Shown here piece by piece: positions 8,919-16,401 of a stretch of 64,000 bases of DNA. The stretch is from Stenotrophomonas indicatrix (GTDB lineage: Bacteria; Pseudomonadota; Gammaproteobacteria; Xanthomonadales; Xanthomonadaceae), in assembly GCA_041545745.1 (NCBI GenBank), contig CP168152.1, forward strand, positions 1,362,001 to 1,426,000, read 5' to 3'. Numbering within the stretch: position 1 is the stretch's first letter; the number at the start of each line of letters is the position of its first letter. The notes under the pieces were generated by a model. The model made no database searches. It saw only the letters and a program-made list of their open reading frames with translations, and was not told the origin of the DNA. The translations under genes were made by a program, and so were the position numbers.

Positions 8919-8936
8919 TGTTATATTATTCCATAA
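8919..8936. promoter_or_regulatory. Second Zur-box-like AT-rich palindrome
   Basis: TGTTATATTATTCCATAAC (8919-8937) has a strong left half-site and outer GTTAT/ATAAC symmetry in an otherwise GC-rich region. It lies 24 bases before the MerC-like gene and contains a TATATT -10-like hexamer, so it could control both divergent genes. Confidence 0.5.
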
Positions 8937-8960
8937 CGATTCGCCGCCCTGCTGGAAGTC

Positions 8961-9374
8961 ATGCCTTTGCCCTCACGTCTGCGCCACCTGCTCGATCGCT
9001 TCGGCGCCACCGGTTCGATGCTGTGCGCGGTGCACTGCGCGGTGATTCCGCTGCTGTTGGCCGCTGCCCCCTCGCTGGGTCTGTCTTTCTGGCTCAGTGA
9101 TGGTGTGGAAAAAGCGCTGGTGGTGTTCGTGACCCTGCTGGGCTTGTTCAGCCTGGTCTGGGGTTACCGGCGGCACGGTGCGCTGCGTGCGCTGGCGTTC
9201 CTGATTCCTGGCCTGGTCGCGTTGTGGGCCGGCGTGCTGTACGACCCGCTGCACCACAACGCAGTGCCGCATGCGGTGGTGATGACACTGGGCGGGCTGC
9301 TGGTCGGCATCGCGCATCTGGTCAATCTGCGCCTGAATCACGGACACGTACATGACGCCAGCTGCGCGCACTAG
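8961..9374 (+). CDS. MerC-domain inner-membrane protein
   Basis: A 137-residue membrane protein with four hydrophobic segments and a CAVHC metal-type motif at residues 22-26 in the first segment, as in MerC-family proteins. The His-rich tail (NHGHVHDASCAH) fits a metal-handling role. It is divergent from the ZnuD-like receptor with a shared 133-base regulatory region. Despite the family name there are no mer genes nearby. Given the context, zinc handling at the inner membrane is more likely than mercury resistance, but the substrate is inferred. Confidence 0.8.
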   Translation: MPLPSRLRHLLDRFGATGSMLCAVHCAVIPLLLAAAPSLGLSFWLSDGVEKALVVFVTLLGLFSLVWGYRRHGALRALAFLIPGLVALWAGVLYDPLHHNAVPHAVVMTLGGLLVGIAHLVNLRLNHGHVHDASCAH

Positions 9375-9484
9375 GTGCTCCGTGGTAGGCTTTCCGATCG
9401 TGCGCGGGGGCGCCCAGCAAGGCGGCCCCGCCGAACCCGTGTCAGTACGGGGTAACCAGATTTCACATTTGAGGAGTTGAAGAC

Positions 9485-9667
9485 ATGGGTAAGGGTGACC
9501 GCAAGACCGCCAAGGGCAAGCGCTACAACGCCAGCTACGGCAACGCCCGTTCGCACACCGCGAGCAAGGTCGCTGTAGGCGCCGCCGCCCCGGTTGCCAA
9601 GAAGACCGTGGCCAAGGCTCCGGCGAAGAAGGCTGTGGCCAAGAAGGCAGTGGCCAAGGCCGGCTGA
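9485..9667 (+). CDS. Small ribosomal subunit protein bTHX with Lys/Ala-rich tail
   Basis: A 60-residue very basic protein. The first 20 residues (MGKGDRKTAKGKRYNASYGN) match the bTHX/Thx family, which in Thermus is a 26-residue peptide (starting MGKGD) bound in the head of the 30S subunit. Here it continues into repeated (V)AKKAVAK units, residues 36-58. GAGGAG lies 9 bases before ATG 9485 and a strong terminator follows, so it is its own transcription unit. The tail could be an RNA-contacting extension. A histone-like protein is the alternative, but the N-terminus argues for bTHX. Confidence 0.8.
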   Translation: MGKGDRKTAKGKRYNASYGNARSHTASKVAVGAAAPVAKKTVAKAPAKKAVAKKAVAKAG

Positions 9668-9690
9668 TCCGCCGACCGACCGGTCCAAAG

Positions 9691-9722
9691 AAAACGCGGC
9701 GCTCGGCGCCGCGTTTTTTTTT
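9691..9722 (+). terminator. Rho-independent terminator of the bTHX gene
   Basis: ACGCGGCG / CGCCGCGT stem with a 5-base loop followed by nine T residues, with an A run on the other side, 24 bases after the bTHX stop. The A run means it could also serve the convergent phosphodiesterase gene. Confidence 0.92.
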
Positions 9723-9750
9723 GCTCTTCGGTCAGGGCGTAAGGCCGCGA

Positions 9751-11010
9751 TCAGCGCAGGGTTTTCTGCAGCGTCTGCGCGTTGCCATCGTTGGCCGCTT
9801 CCGGCACCTGCAGCAGGTGCGCCAGCAGCGGGTAGACGTCGACGTTGTCGAAACCGTCGATCACCAGGCCTTGCCGGAATGAAGGGCCATGGGCCACGAA
9901 CACCGCGCGCATTGACGGCAACGCGTTGTCGTAACCATGCGAGCCGCGCTCGACGTGCTCGCGCTTTGCGATCTTCTCGCGTGTCAGCGCGTCCCAGCCC
10001 TCATCCATCTGGCAGACGATTGCCGGCACGCGCGGATGGGTGCCGTAGTGCCAGCGCGCCGGCAGGTTTTCCTTCTTCCAGCATTCGTAGTGAGCATGAC
10101 GGCCGAGCAGCGCGCGCTCGGCCTCTGCCTCACGTCCCGCCACCGGCGCGAAGCCGACCGACTGGCCCGGGCTGACGTTGCGCGCGATGCTGGGATCAAC
10201 CATCGATTCGAGGGCGATCACCTGGCCCTCCGGCACCGACGCCATGCCATGGTCGGAGACCACAATCACGTTGGTGGTATCGGCCAGGCCCTGCTGTTGC
10301 AAGCCATCGAGCACCTGGCCGATGATCCGGTCGGCTTGCATGATCGCATCGGTGTACTGCCTGGAGTCCGGCCCAAAGTTGTGGCCGGCCTTGTCCACGT
10401 GCTCCATGTACAGCGTGGTCAGGCGAGGCGCATCGGCATCGGTCTGCGACAGCCAGTCGAGCACCGTCTGCGCACGCTGTTCCAGCGGTTCCTTGGCATC
10501 GTACATGCGCCACTGGCTGGGCCGTGTGCCCTGGATCTCGGCTTCGCTGCCGGGCCATGACGTGGTGGCGGTGCGCACGCCGACCTTCTCGGCCCCCACC
10601 CAGATTGGTTCGCCGCCCCACCATCCGCTGGTCATCACCGCAGTGCGGTCGTGCAGCGCGAAGCGCCCCAACGCAGCGTCGTCCATGCTGTTGTTGATGA
10701 TGCCGTGGTGGTCCGGACGCAGGCCGGTGACCAGCGTGTAGTGGTTGGGGAAGGTGAGTGACGGATAGGAGGGCGTCATCCATCGAGCACGCACGCCACC
10801 GTCGATGATCCGCTGCAGGTTCGGGGTGAGGCCGCGATCCAGCGCATCGGCGCGCAGTCCGTCGATGGAGATCAGCAGCAGCTTCGGCGGCGAGGTCGGG
10901 GTCGCGCTCGTGCCGCTTGCCGCGGCGATTGTCGATGGCGAAGGCGTAGTGGTGCAGGCGGCCAGGGGCAGCAGCAGCGCCAGCGTGCAGGTCAGGCGTA
11001 CGGATGTCAT
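9751..11010 (-). CDS. Ectonucleotide pyrophosphatase/phosphodiesterase (NPP) lipoprotein
   Basis: A 419-residue alkaline-phosphatase-superfamily enzyme that hydrolyses nucleotide phosphodiester or pyrophosphate bonds outside the inner membrane. ATG 11010 gives a lipoprotein signal ending LLPLAAC. The metal-binding Asp is in LLISIDGLRAD, the Thr nucleophile in YPSLTFPNHYTLVTG, and further ligands in HVDKAGHNFGPDS, VSDHGM and GSHGYDN. All expected two-zinc ligands seem present. Close relatives occur in Xanthomonas. It is monocistronic, upstream of repeats; the physiological substrate is not known from sequence. Confidence 0.88.
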   Translation of the reverse strand: MTSVRLTCTLALLLPLAACTTTPSPSTIAAASGTSATPTSPPKLLLISIDGLRADALDRGLTPNLQRIIDGGVRARWMTPSYPSLTFPNHYTLVTGLRPDHHGIINNSMDDAALGRFALHDRTAVMTSGWWGGEPIWVGAEKVGVRTATTSWPGSEAEIQGTRPSQWRMYDAKEPLEQRAQTVLDWLSQTDADAPRLTTLYMEHVDKAGHNFGPDSRQYTDAIMQADRIIGQVLDGLQQQGLADTTNVIVVSDHGMASVPEGQVIALESMVDPSIARNVSPGQSVGFAPVAGREAEAERALLGRHAHYECWKKENLPARWHYGTHPRVPAIVCQMDEGWDALTREKIAKREHVERGSHGYDNALPSMRAVFVAHGPSFRQGLVIDGFDNVDVYPLLAHLLQVPEAANDGNAQTLQKTLR

Positions 11011-11069
11011 CCGCCCATGATAATCCGTGGCGATGACGTACCAAAGACACGTGGCGCCCTTGGGCGCCA

Positions 11070-11230
11070 CGTGTCCGCGCATTCCACCTTATCCCCCCGC
11101 CCTTGGCGCGCCCCCTTGAACACGCCATCCCGCCGTTGGCGTGCTGGCGTGTCCACGCATTTCACCTTATCCCCGCGCCTTTGGCGCGCCCCCTTGAACA
11201 ACAAGGGGGCTTTTCTCCAGACAGATTACG
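11070..11230 (+). repeat. Two-hairpin repeat, partial copy plus full copy
   Basis: A partial copy (about 11078-11118) and a full copy (about 11149-11230) share CACCTTATCCCC, then a GGCGCG-type hairpin, then CCCCCTTGA...AAGGGGG as a second hairpin, then TCTCCAGACAGATT. Related copies lie at about 52370-52430 and, inverted, at about 56983-57045. Confidence 0.7.
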
Positions 11231-11239
11231 GATGCTTCC

Positions 11240-11262
11240 ATCCACGCATGGCGTGGATCTAC
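11240..11262 (-). repeat. SMAG-type REP element
   Basis: Minus-strand GTAG followed by the ATCCACGCCATGCGTGGAT hairpin, as at 5954. Confidence 0.9.
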
Positions 11263-11298
11263 CGGAACGAATCAAACCGTCACCGGGAACCTGTCGAA

Positions 11299-11486
11299 GG
11301 CGGGGCGGTGTCGGATTGCGGGGTGTCCGCGGCATGGATGCCGCGGCCAAGCCTACAAGGACGTACTTGCGGCGACCCCGCAATCCGACACCGCCCCGAC
11401 CACCCACGGATAGCCCGCTTTGGACGTTGATGTTGACGTTGATGTTGCTCTGGCTTGTAGCGGGTGCAGGGCGCAGCCCTGCCTCC
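11299..11486 (-). repeat. Covarying palindrome element, copy 1 (minus orientation)
   Basis: Outer arms 11302-11324 and 11375-11397 are perfect 23-base complements (GGGGCGGTGTCGGATTGCGG start). The 50-base core, read on the minus strand, has GCAAGTACGTCC, TTGTAGGCTTGG and an inner hairpin CGGCAT-CC-ATGCCG (11327-11346). Beyond the right arm lie a CAACRT hexamer tract (11423-11450, minus strand) and a GC hairpin to 11486, next to the ogt stop. It fills most of the 480-base gap between ogt and the phosphodiesterase gene. Confidence 0.85.
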
Positions 11487-11491
11487 AACCC

Positions 11492-11983
11492 TCATGCAAA
11501 CAACGGCGCCTGCCGCTGCTCCAGCCGCAACAAGGCCGCCTTGGTTTCCAGTCCACCACCGAAGCCCGTCAACGTACCGTTGCTGCCGATCACGCGATGG
11601 CAGGGCAGCACGATCGGCAACGGATTGCGGCCATTGGCCGCGCCGACTGCACGGGTCGCCGTAGGCTGACCCAACTGCTGCGCCAGCTGCAGGTAGCTCC
11701 AGGTCTGGCCGAAGGGAATCAACGCCAGCGCATGCCAGACGCGCAGCTGGAACGGCGTGCCATGCGGTGCCAGCGCCAGGTCGAAACCGCTGCGCTCACC
11801 GTGCAGGTACTGCAGCAACTGTTCGCGCGCCTCCGGCAATGCGCCGGGCGCGTAATGCCAGTGCTCGCGGCCGCGCGCAGGATGGCGGTTTTCCGGGAAC
11901 AGAACGTGGGCCAGGCCATTCTCATCCCCGGCGATGGTCAGTTCACCGATCGGTGTGTCGAAGCGATCGAACAACAGGTTCAT
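11492..11983 (-). CDS. ogt: Methylated-DNA--protein-cysteine methyltransferase
   Basis: Suicide repair protein that moves the methyl group from O6-methylguanine or O4-methylthymine to its own Cys. 163 residues, normal for Ogt. The acceptor Cys is in IVLPCHRVIGSNG, followed by GFGGGLETKAALL. The start MNLLFDRFDTPIGELTIAG at 11983 is chosen from the family; upstream codons in the frame overlap the Ada-AlkA gene and look unrelated. Its ATG overlaps the stop codon of the upstream ada-alkA gene, so the two are probably translated together as an alkylation-repair operon. Confidence 0.94.
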   Translation of the reverse strand: MNLLFDRFDTPIGELTIAGDENGLAHVLFPENRHPARGREHWHYAPGALPEAREQLLQYLHGERSGFDLALAPHGTPFQLRVWHALALIPFGQTWSYLQLAQQLGQPTATRAVGAANGRNPLPIVLPCHRVIGSNGTLTGFGGGLETKAALLRLEQRQAPLFA

Positions 11984-13458
11984 GAGGGTTCTCCAACGAA
12001 AGTGCCGGACAGGTGCCACAGATGCAGCACGGCATAGGCGCGCCATGGGCGCCACGATTGCGAACGCGCTTCGGTGGCGCGTTCGCTGAGGCGCTGGCCC
12101 TGTGCGTGGCCCAGCACCTGCTGCAACACCAGATCACCGGCGGGGAAGGCATCAGGCTGGCCGAGCCCGCGCAGGGCAATGTACTGCGCCGTCCACGGGC
12201 CGATGCCAGGCAGTGCCACGCAGCGCGCGACGAAATCCTCCAGTGCCTGGCCCGGCCCGAAGTCCAGCTGGCCGCTGGCGCAGGCCGCAGCGAGGGCGCG
12301 CACGGTGGCGGCGCGGCTGCGTGGCAGGCCGATCGATTCCAGTGGGGCTTCGGCAAGCACGTCCGGTGCTGGAAATTGACGGTCGAATTCAGACGGCATG
12401 CCGGGCAGGTGCGCACCGTAGGCATCGACCAGCCGGCGCGCGAACGTGGTTGCCGCCGCCACGCTGACCTGTTGGCCCAGCACCGCGCGTACGCCCACCT
12501 CGAAGCCGTCCCAGCCGCCTGGTACGCGCAGGCCGGGGCGCTCGTCAATGCCTCGTGCCAGCAGGGGTTCATTGCCCAGTGCTGCGTGCACCTGCTGCAG
12601 GTCGGCGTCCAGGTCGAACACGCGACGCACGCGGCGCACGATGTCCGGAATCAGGCGCGGGTCGACCGCGCCCAGCTGCAGGCGCAGCTCGGGCCGCTTC
12701 GGGTCGGCGGTGACCCGCAGTAGCGTGGGGCGCTCGGCTGTGCCCAGTACGCGCTGGTAACTGTCTTCACCGATCAGCTCGATGCCGGGCAGGCTGCGCT
12801 TGCGCAGGAACGACAGCATCCGCGGGAAATCCAGCGGCGGTCGATAGCCCAGGCGCAGCACCAGCCCGCCATCGTCGGCGGCCAGTGGATGGTGTTGGCG
12901 GCGCAGTACAGTAGGCGCCATACCGCAGCCCTGCAGGAATGCCGTGTTGAAGCGGCGCAGGCTGTTGTAACCGGCGGCCAGCGCCACATCGGTCACCGGC
13001 AGCGTGGTTTCGGTCAGCAGCTGCTTGGCCAGCAGCAGGCGATGGGTTGCGTGGATCTGGCCTGGCGTTGCCCCCAACCGTTCGACGAACAGGCGTTGCA
13101 GCTGGCGTGCGCTGAGGCCGATCTTCCCAGCCAGGTCGGCCACCGGCTGGTCCTGCAGGAAGCCCGCATGGATCAAAGCGAGGGCGCGCTGCACGGCCTG
13201 TCCGGCCAGCGCCTGTTGTGCCAGCGGGGCCAGTTCGGGTCGGCAGCGCAGGCAGGGACGATAGCCGGCCGAAGCGGCGGCAGCAGCCGTGGGGTAATAG
13301 GTGATGTTGCGCGGCTTCGGTGGCGGCGCCGGGCACACTGGCCGGCAGTAGATGCCGGTGCTGCGCACGGCGGTGAAGAACACGCCGTCGAAGCGCGCAT
13401 CACGGGCCAGGCGGGCGCGATCGCAGGCGGCAGTGTCGAGGGCGAGTGCGGTATCCAT
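11980..13458 (-). CDS. alkA: Ada regulatory/AraC domain fused to AlkA 3-methyladenine glycosylase
   Basis: A 492-residue fusion. Residues about 10-80 form the Ada zinc domain with four Cys (GIYCRPVC and PCLRC) that senses methyl phosphotriesters. About 85-190 is an AraC-type DNA-binding domain (LSARQLQRLFVERLG; VALAAGYNSLRRF). From about 200 to the end is AlkA, with the helix-hairpin-helix GIGPWTAQYIALRGL and the catalytic Asp in FPAGDL. It would both activate the adaptive response and remove N-alkylated bases. The methyltransferase part of classical Ada is encoded separately as ogt, overlapping its end. This fused layout is seen in actinobacteria and some proteobacteria. Confidence 0.92.
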   Translation of the reverse strand: MDTALALDTAACDRARLARDARFDGVFFTAVRSTGIYCRPVCPAPPPKPRNITYYPTAAAAASAGYRPCLRCRPELAPLAQQALAGQAVQRALALIHAGFLQDQPVADLAGKIGLSARQLQRLFVERLGATPGQIHATHRLLLAKQLLTETTLPVTDVALAAGYNSLRRFNTAFLQGCGMAPTVLRRQHHPLAADDGGLVLRLGYRPPLDFPRMLSFLRKRSLPGIELIGEDSYQRVLGTAERPTLLRVTADPKRPELRLQLGAVDPRLIPDIVRRVRRVFDLDADLQQVHAALGNEPLLARGIDERPGLRVPGGWDGFEVGVRAVLGQQVSVAAATTFARRLVDAYGAHLPGMPSEFDRQFPAPDVLAEAPLESIGLPRSRAATVRALAAACASGQLDFGPGQALEDFVARCVALPGIGPWTAQYIALRGLGQPDAFPAGDLVLQQVLGHAQGQRLSERATEARSQSWRPWRAYAVLHLWHLSGTFVGEPS

Positions 13459-13523
13459 GGCGCCAGTCTAGGCGCGTCCGGGGGACAGTACTCGCCATAT
13501 TCGGACATGGATGCTGGGGGAGG

Positions 13524-13705
13524 TCGGCCGGGCTGCGCCCGGCACCCGCAGAGGCAACGGCAACCTCAGCAGCAACAGCAACAGCGGGCGATCCCTGGGA
13601 TGGCGGGGTGGGTCCGGTTGCAGGGGACGCTGCAAGTACGTCCCTGTAAGCTCGGTCGCGCCATCCATGGCGCTCACGCCCCTGCAACCGGACCCACCCC
13701 GCCTT
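13524..13705 (+). repeat. Covarying palindrome element, copy 2 (plus orientation)
   Basis: A GC hairpin (13527-13543) and a CAAC/CAGCAACAG tract (about 13551-13583) precede perfect 25-base arms at 13602-13626 and 13679-13703. The 52-base core has GCAAGTACGTCC, CTGTAAGCTCGG and the inner hairpin GCGCCAT-CC-ATGGCGC (13658-13673). It lies in the 500-base divergent gap between ada-alkA and the ClpP-like lipoprotein gene. Confidence 0.88.
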
Positions 13706-13720
13706 TGACAGTTTCACGCT

Positions 13721-13801
13721 GCTGTTGGTGGGTGCCGACTTCCCACTGCTTCTGATGGGCGTCGACTTCCCGCTGCTTCTGGTGGGTGTCGACCTTGGTC
13801 G
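13721..13801 (+). repeat. Three tandem 27-bp repeats
   Basis: Units 13721-13747, 13748-13774 and 13775-13801 share a CTG.TGGGYGYCGACTTCCC pattern. The last unit diverges into the GTGTCGACC / GGTCGACAC hairpin (13786-13805) that directly precedes a SMAG element. A single such hairpin, without the tandem copies, is at 23424-23443. Confidence 0.8.
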
Positions 13802-13805
13802 ACAC

Positions 13806-13828
13806 GTAGATCTGCGCCATGCGTGGAT
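13806..13828 (+). repeat. SMAG-type REP element
   Basis: GTAGATCTGCGCCATGCGTGGAT, one arm carrying two substitutions, directly abutting the upstream hairpin at 13786-13805. Confidence 0.8.
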
Positions 13829-13958
13829 GGGATGTGGGACGACGCTGGAACGGGAAATGACAGGGTCAGAGGGTCAGAAGAGGTTCAGTGGCGCGCGCTG
13901 AATGCGCGCCATGGGCAGGTAGACTGTGGTTCTTACCTGTCCGAAATCCGGTTGCCCG

Positions 13959-15122
13959 ATGTCCGCCAAATTCCGCTGGTTGCCCCTGTTGTGCCTGGCC
14001 CTGGCGGGCTGCACTCAGTTGGAGAACCCCGGCAACGTCACTGCCGCAGACAAGGCTACGCGTGCCCCGGCCAGCGATGGCGAGAACATGGTGTCGATCA
14101 ATGCCGCCGATGCGCCGCCGCCGCCGGCACCGGCACGCAGCCGGGCTGATCGGCCTTGGCCGCAGGCGCAGCTGGAAAACGGCAAGGCCTGGGTCAGCTG
14201 CACCACCGATTACGCCGGCGACGGCGGCGATGGTGTTGAACTGGAAGGCCTGCAGCGCGAACAGCTGAAGCAGGCCCTGGCGCCGTGTGCCGAGCGTGGG
14301 CTGCTGCGGGTGCGCTACAACGGCAAGATCAACCCCGGGTTTGCCGAGATGATGTGGCGGCTGGCCGTGGTGGCCGACGAACTGCAGATCCACAAGCGCA
14401 TCCTCGACCTGGATTCCAGCGGTGGCCAGGTGGAATCGGCCATCGTTGCCGGCGACAGCATCGGCGAATCCGGCTGGACCATCTGGGTGCGCGAGGGCTC
14501 GATCTGCCACAGCGCCTGCGTGTTCGTACTGGCTGCCGGCGACAACCGCCTGCTGACCGGCAAGGTCGGCATCCACCGCATGATGCGCATCAGTTCCAAG
14601 GCCACGTCGCGCGCTGAACTCAACCGCGAACTGCACGAGGTCTATGACAACGTGAAGGACTACCTGCAGCGCAATGGCGTGGCGGTGGGCGTGGCCGACC
14701 TGATGATGACCGTGCCCAACCGCAGTCTGCGCCTGTTGACGGCCGAAGAGCTTCGCCAATACGGCCTGGACGGCACCAACGCGGTGCAGGATGACCTTGA
14801 GCGGATCAAGCAGATGCGTGCCTGCGGCGACGACTTCGTGCAGCGCAAGGATGCGTTCCTGGTGGCCTTCGACCAGCAGTGCAAGCGCGACGGCGCCGAC
14901 ATGGAATCGATCAACAGCTGTGGCCAGTCGCTGAAACAGCGCTTCGGCTTCCCCGATCCGGTATGCCCGGAGGAAAGCCCGCTGTCGGAGATCGACGTGG
15001 CCACGCTGCCGCCGGCACCGCCGGAGCAGCCACCGGTGGCCGAGCAGCTGCCCCCGACATCGGCGGCACCGGCGGCGCAGGCCGAGGCTGGTGCGGTGGA
15101 AGGCAGCGTCCGGGCGCGCTGA
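13959..15122 (+). CDS. ClpP-like periplasmic lipoprotein (COG3904-type)
   Basis: A 387-residue predicted lipoprotein. ATG 13959 gives a signal ending LCLALAGC with the lipid Cys near residue 18. A Pro/Ala linker is followed by a ClpP/crotonase-like domain: LDLDSSGGQVESA (substrate-binding glycine strand) and ICHSACVFVLAAG, where the Ser before Ala-Cys is in the position of the ClpP nucleophile. His-containing VGIHRMM follows. I recognise this as the COG3904 group of predicted periplasmic proteins; proteolysis has not been shown to my knowledge. The tail (about 340-387) is Pro/Ala-rich. The DUF4019-like gene follows in the same direction. Confidence 0.72.
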   Translation: MSAKFRWLPLLCLALAGCTQLENPGNVTAADKATRAPASDGENMVSINAADAPPPPAPARSRADRPWPQAQLENGKAWVSCTTDYAGDGGDGVELEGLQREQLKQALAPCAERGLLRVRYNGKINPGFAEMMWRLAVVADELQIHKRILDLDSSGGQVESAIVAGDSIGESGWTIWVREGSICHSACVFVLAAGDNRLLTGKVGIHRMMRISSKATSRAELNRELHEVYDNVKDYLQRNGVAVGVADLMMTVPNRSLRLLTAEELRQYGLDGTNAVQDDLERIKQMRACGDDFVQRKDAFLVAFDQQCKRDGADMESINSCGQSLKQRFGFPDPVCPEESPLSEIDVATLPPAPPEQPPVAEQLPPTSAAPAAQAEAGAVEGSVRAR

Positions 15123-15180
15123 CGGTCCGCTCACTGCGCTGGCGTAGACTGCGGTTCTTTCAATCGAACCGGCGGTGTCC

Positions 15181-15726
15181 ATGAAGCGCGTGCTCCTGCT
15201 GCTGTCCCTGTTGCCCCTGGCTGCACTGGCGCAAGCGCCTGCACCGGCCACGCCCGCGCCGGCCCCGGCGCGCCCCGCGCCGAGCACCCCGGCGGCCGCG
15301 AAACCGGCGACCGCTGCCACGCCCGTGCTGAGTGCTGCCCAGCAGGCGCAGGTGCAGAAACAGGACGCGGAAATGGGCAGCGCCGCATTGAAGGCCGCGC
15401 AACTGGTCGACGCCAATCGGGCGGGTGAGTTGTGGGACGGCGCCTCGGCTGTTGCCCGTCGCGCGGTGCCCAAGGCGGCCTTCGTCAGCCAGCTTGCGGC
15501 AGACCGCACGCGCCTGGGTGCGCTGGCCGGGCGTGGCCAGCCGACCATCACCCGCGTGAAATACGCTGCAGGTGCTGCCGTGCCCGAGGGCCTGTACATC
15601 AACGTCAGCTTCCCGACCCGTTTCGCCAACAGCGCGCAGCCGGTCCGCGAGCTGGTGTCGTTCCGCTTCGACGAAGACCAGACCTGGCGCCTGGCCGGTT
15701 ACAGCCTGCGTGCGTCGGCACCCTGA
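15181..15726 (+). CDS. DUF4019-type secreted protein
   Basis: A 181-residue protein with a signal peptide (MKRVLLLLSLLPLAALAQA) and a low-complexity Pro/Ala segment (about 20-52). The C-terminal part (WDGASAVARRAVPKAAF, then VSFPTRFANS, then DQTWRLAGYSL) resembles the DUF4019 family. ATG 15181 is preferred over the GTG two codons earlier because the signal peptide begins cleanly there. Function is unknown; the family is common in Xanthomonadaceae. It is 58 bases after the ClpP-like lipoprotein and may share its transcript. Confidence 0.7.
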   Translation: MKRVLLLLSLLPLAALAQAPAPATPAPAPARPAPSTPAAAKPATAATPVLSAAQQAQVQKQDAEMGSAALKAAQLVDANRAGELWDGASAVARRAVPKAAFVSQLAADRTRLGALAGRGQPTITRVKYAAGAAVPEGLYINVSFPTRFANSAQPVRELVSFRFDEDQTWRLAGYSLRASAP

Positions 15727-15749
15727 GGATCGGCAGCAGTAACTCCTTG

Positions 15750-16193
15750 GTGGAGCCAATTGCAGAAAAGCTTAGGAAAATAGCTGTGAAATATCATCTA
15801 ACGGAGGGGCAGCTCAATCGTTCGGCTGAAATTTCGGCTGTTGATGGTCTGTCAACACAATTGGGAGTGGCACTTCCTGAGAGTTACATTGAATTCCTTA
15901 AGACGCACGACGGTGGCGAAGGATTCATTGGCGATAACTACATAATTTTCTGGAAGGCAGAAGAGGTGGTCGATTTCAATCGTGAATATGAGGTCGATAC
16001 ATATGCGCCAGGCATATTTTTGATCGCTTCCAGCGGCGGAGGCGAGGGGTATGGTTTTGACACATTGGATGTAGCGATGTCGGTAGTTCGGGTTCCTTTC
16101 ATAGGTATGGATCGTCAGCATGCGATCTCGGTAGCGAGGGATATTCCCGATCTGTTTGCTCATCTGGCAGAACAGGATGATTGGCTTGAATAA
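15750..16193 (+). CDS. SMI1/KNR4 (SUKH) family protein, probable immunity protein
   Basis: A 147-residue SUKH-fold protein: LPESYIEFLKTHDGGEGFIG and FLIASSGGGEGYGFDT are the hallmark segments. The superfamily is best known as immunity proteins against contact-delivered toxins, but no toxin gene is adjacent. No ATG starts the domain; GTG 15750 or TTG 15747 are the only reasonable starts and the ribosome-binding site is weak. Codon use is far more AT-rich than in neighbouring genes, implying recent transfer. It may therefore be an orphan immunity gene or an imported remnant whose original start was lost. Confidence 0.72.
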   Translation: MEPIAEKLRKIAVKYHLTEGQLNRSAEISAVDGLSTQLGVALPESYIEFLKTHDGGEGFIGDNYIIFWKAEEVVDFNREYEVDTYAPGIFLIASSGGGEGYGFDTLDVAMSVVRVPFIGMDRQHAISVARDIPDLFAHLAEQDDWLE

Positions 16194-16359
16194 GAATTCG
16201 CGTCCTGGAGGCATGGAGTTGTTCGAGATTGAACCCGTTATCGTTGGCGGTGATCCGGTCCGTCCTGAGAATAAAACGTGGTTGACGAGACAGCAGCACT
16301 TTGAGGCTGTGCGCTACTGGAACCGAATTATCAGCAGTCTGCGTAATGAATCGAAGTAA
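16177..16359 (+). CDS. Small hypothetical protein following the SMI1/KNR4 gene
   Basis: Sixty residues from ATG 16177, overlapping the end of the SMI1/KNR4 gene; a start at ATG 16213 (48 residues) is equally possible, since GGAGG precedes it but only one base away. Sequence EIEPVIVGGDPVRPENKTW and AVRYWNRIISSLRNES is AT-rich like its neighbour. I do not recognise a family, but the well-formed C-terminus and matching base composition suggest it arrived together with the SMI1 gene. Confidence that it is expressed is moderate. Confidence 0.5.
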   Translation: MIGLNKNSRPGGMELFEIEPVIVGGDPVRPENKTWLTRQQHFEAVRYWNRIISSLRNESK

Positions 16360-16401
16360 TTGAGGATTCTCCGATCAACCTGTCGCCCCGTGGATGAGCA
16401 A

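Noticed and set aside
6527..9100. 857-codon open frame on the plus strand
   Set aside because: Antisense to the TonB receptor, also crossing its promoter; composition is that of a shadow frame.
8961..9374. Mercury-resistance gene
   Set aside because: MerC-type fold but no merR, merA, merT or merP nearby, and the context is zinc.
13721..13828. Possible small CRISPR array
   Set aside because: The three 27-bp units are directly adjacent with no spacers, and no cas genes are nearby.
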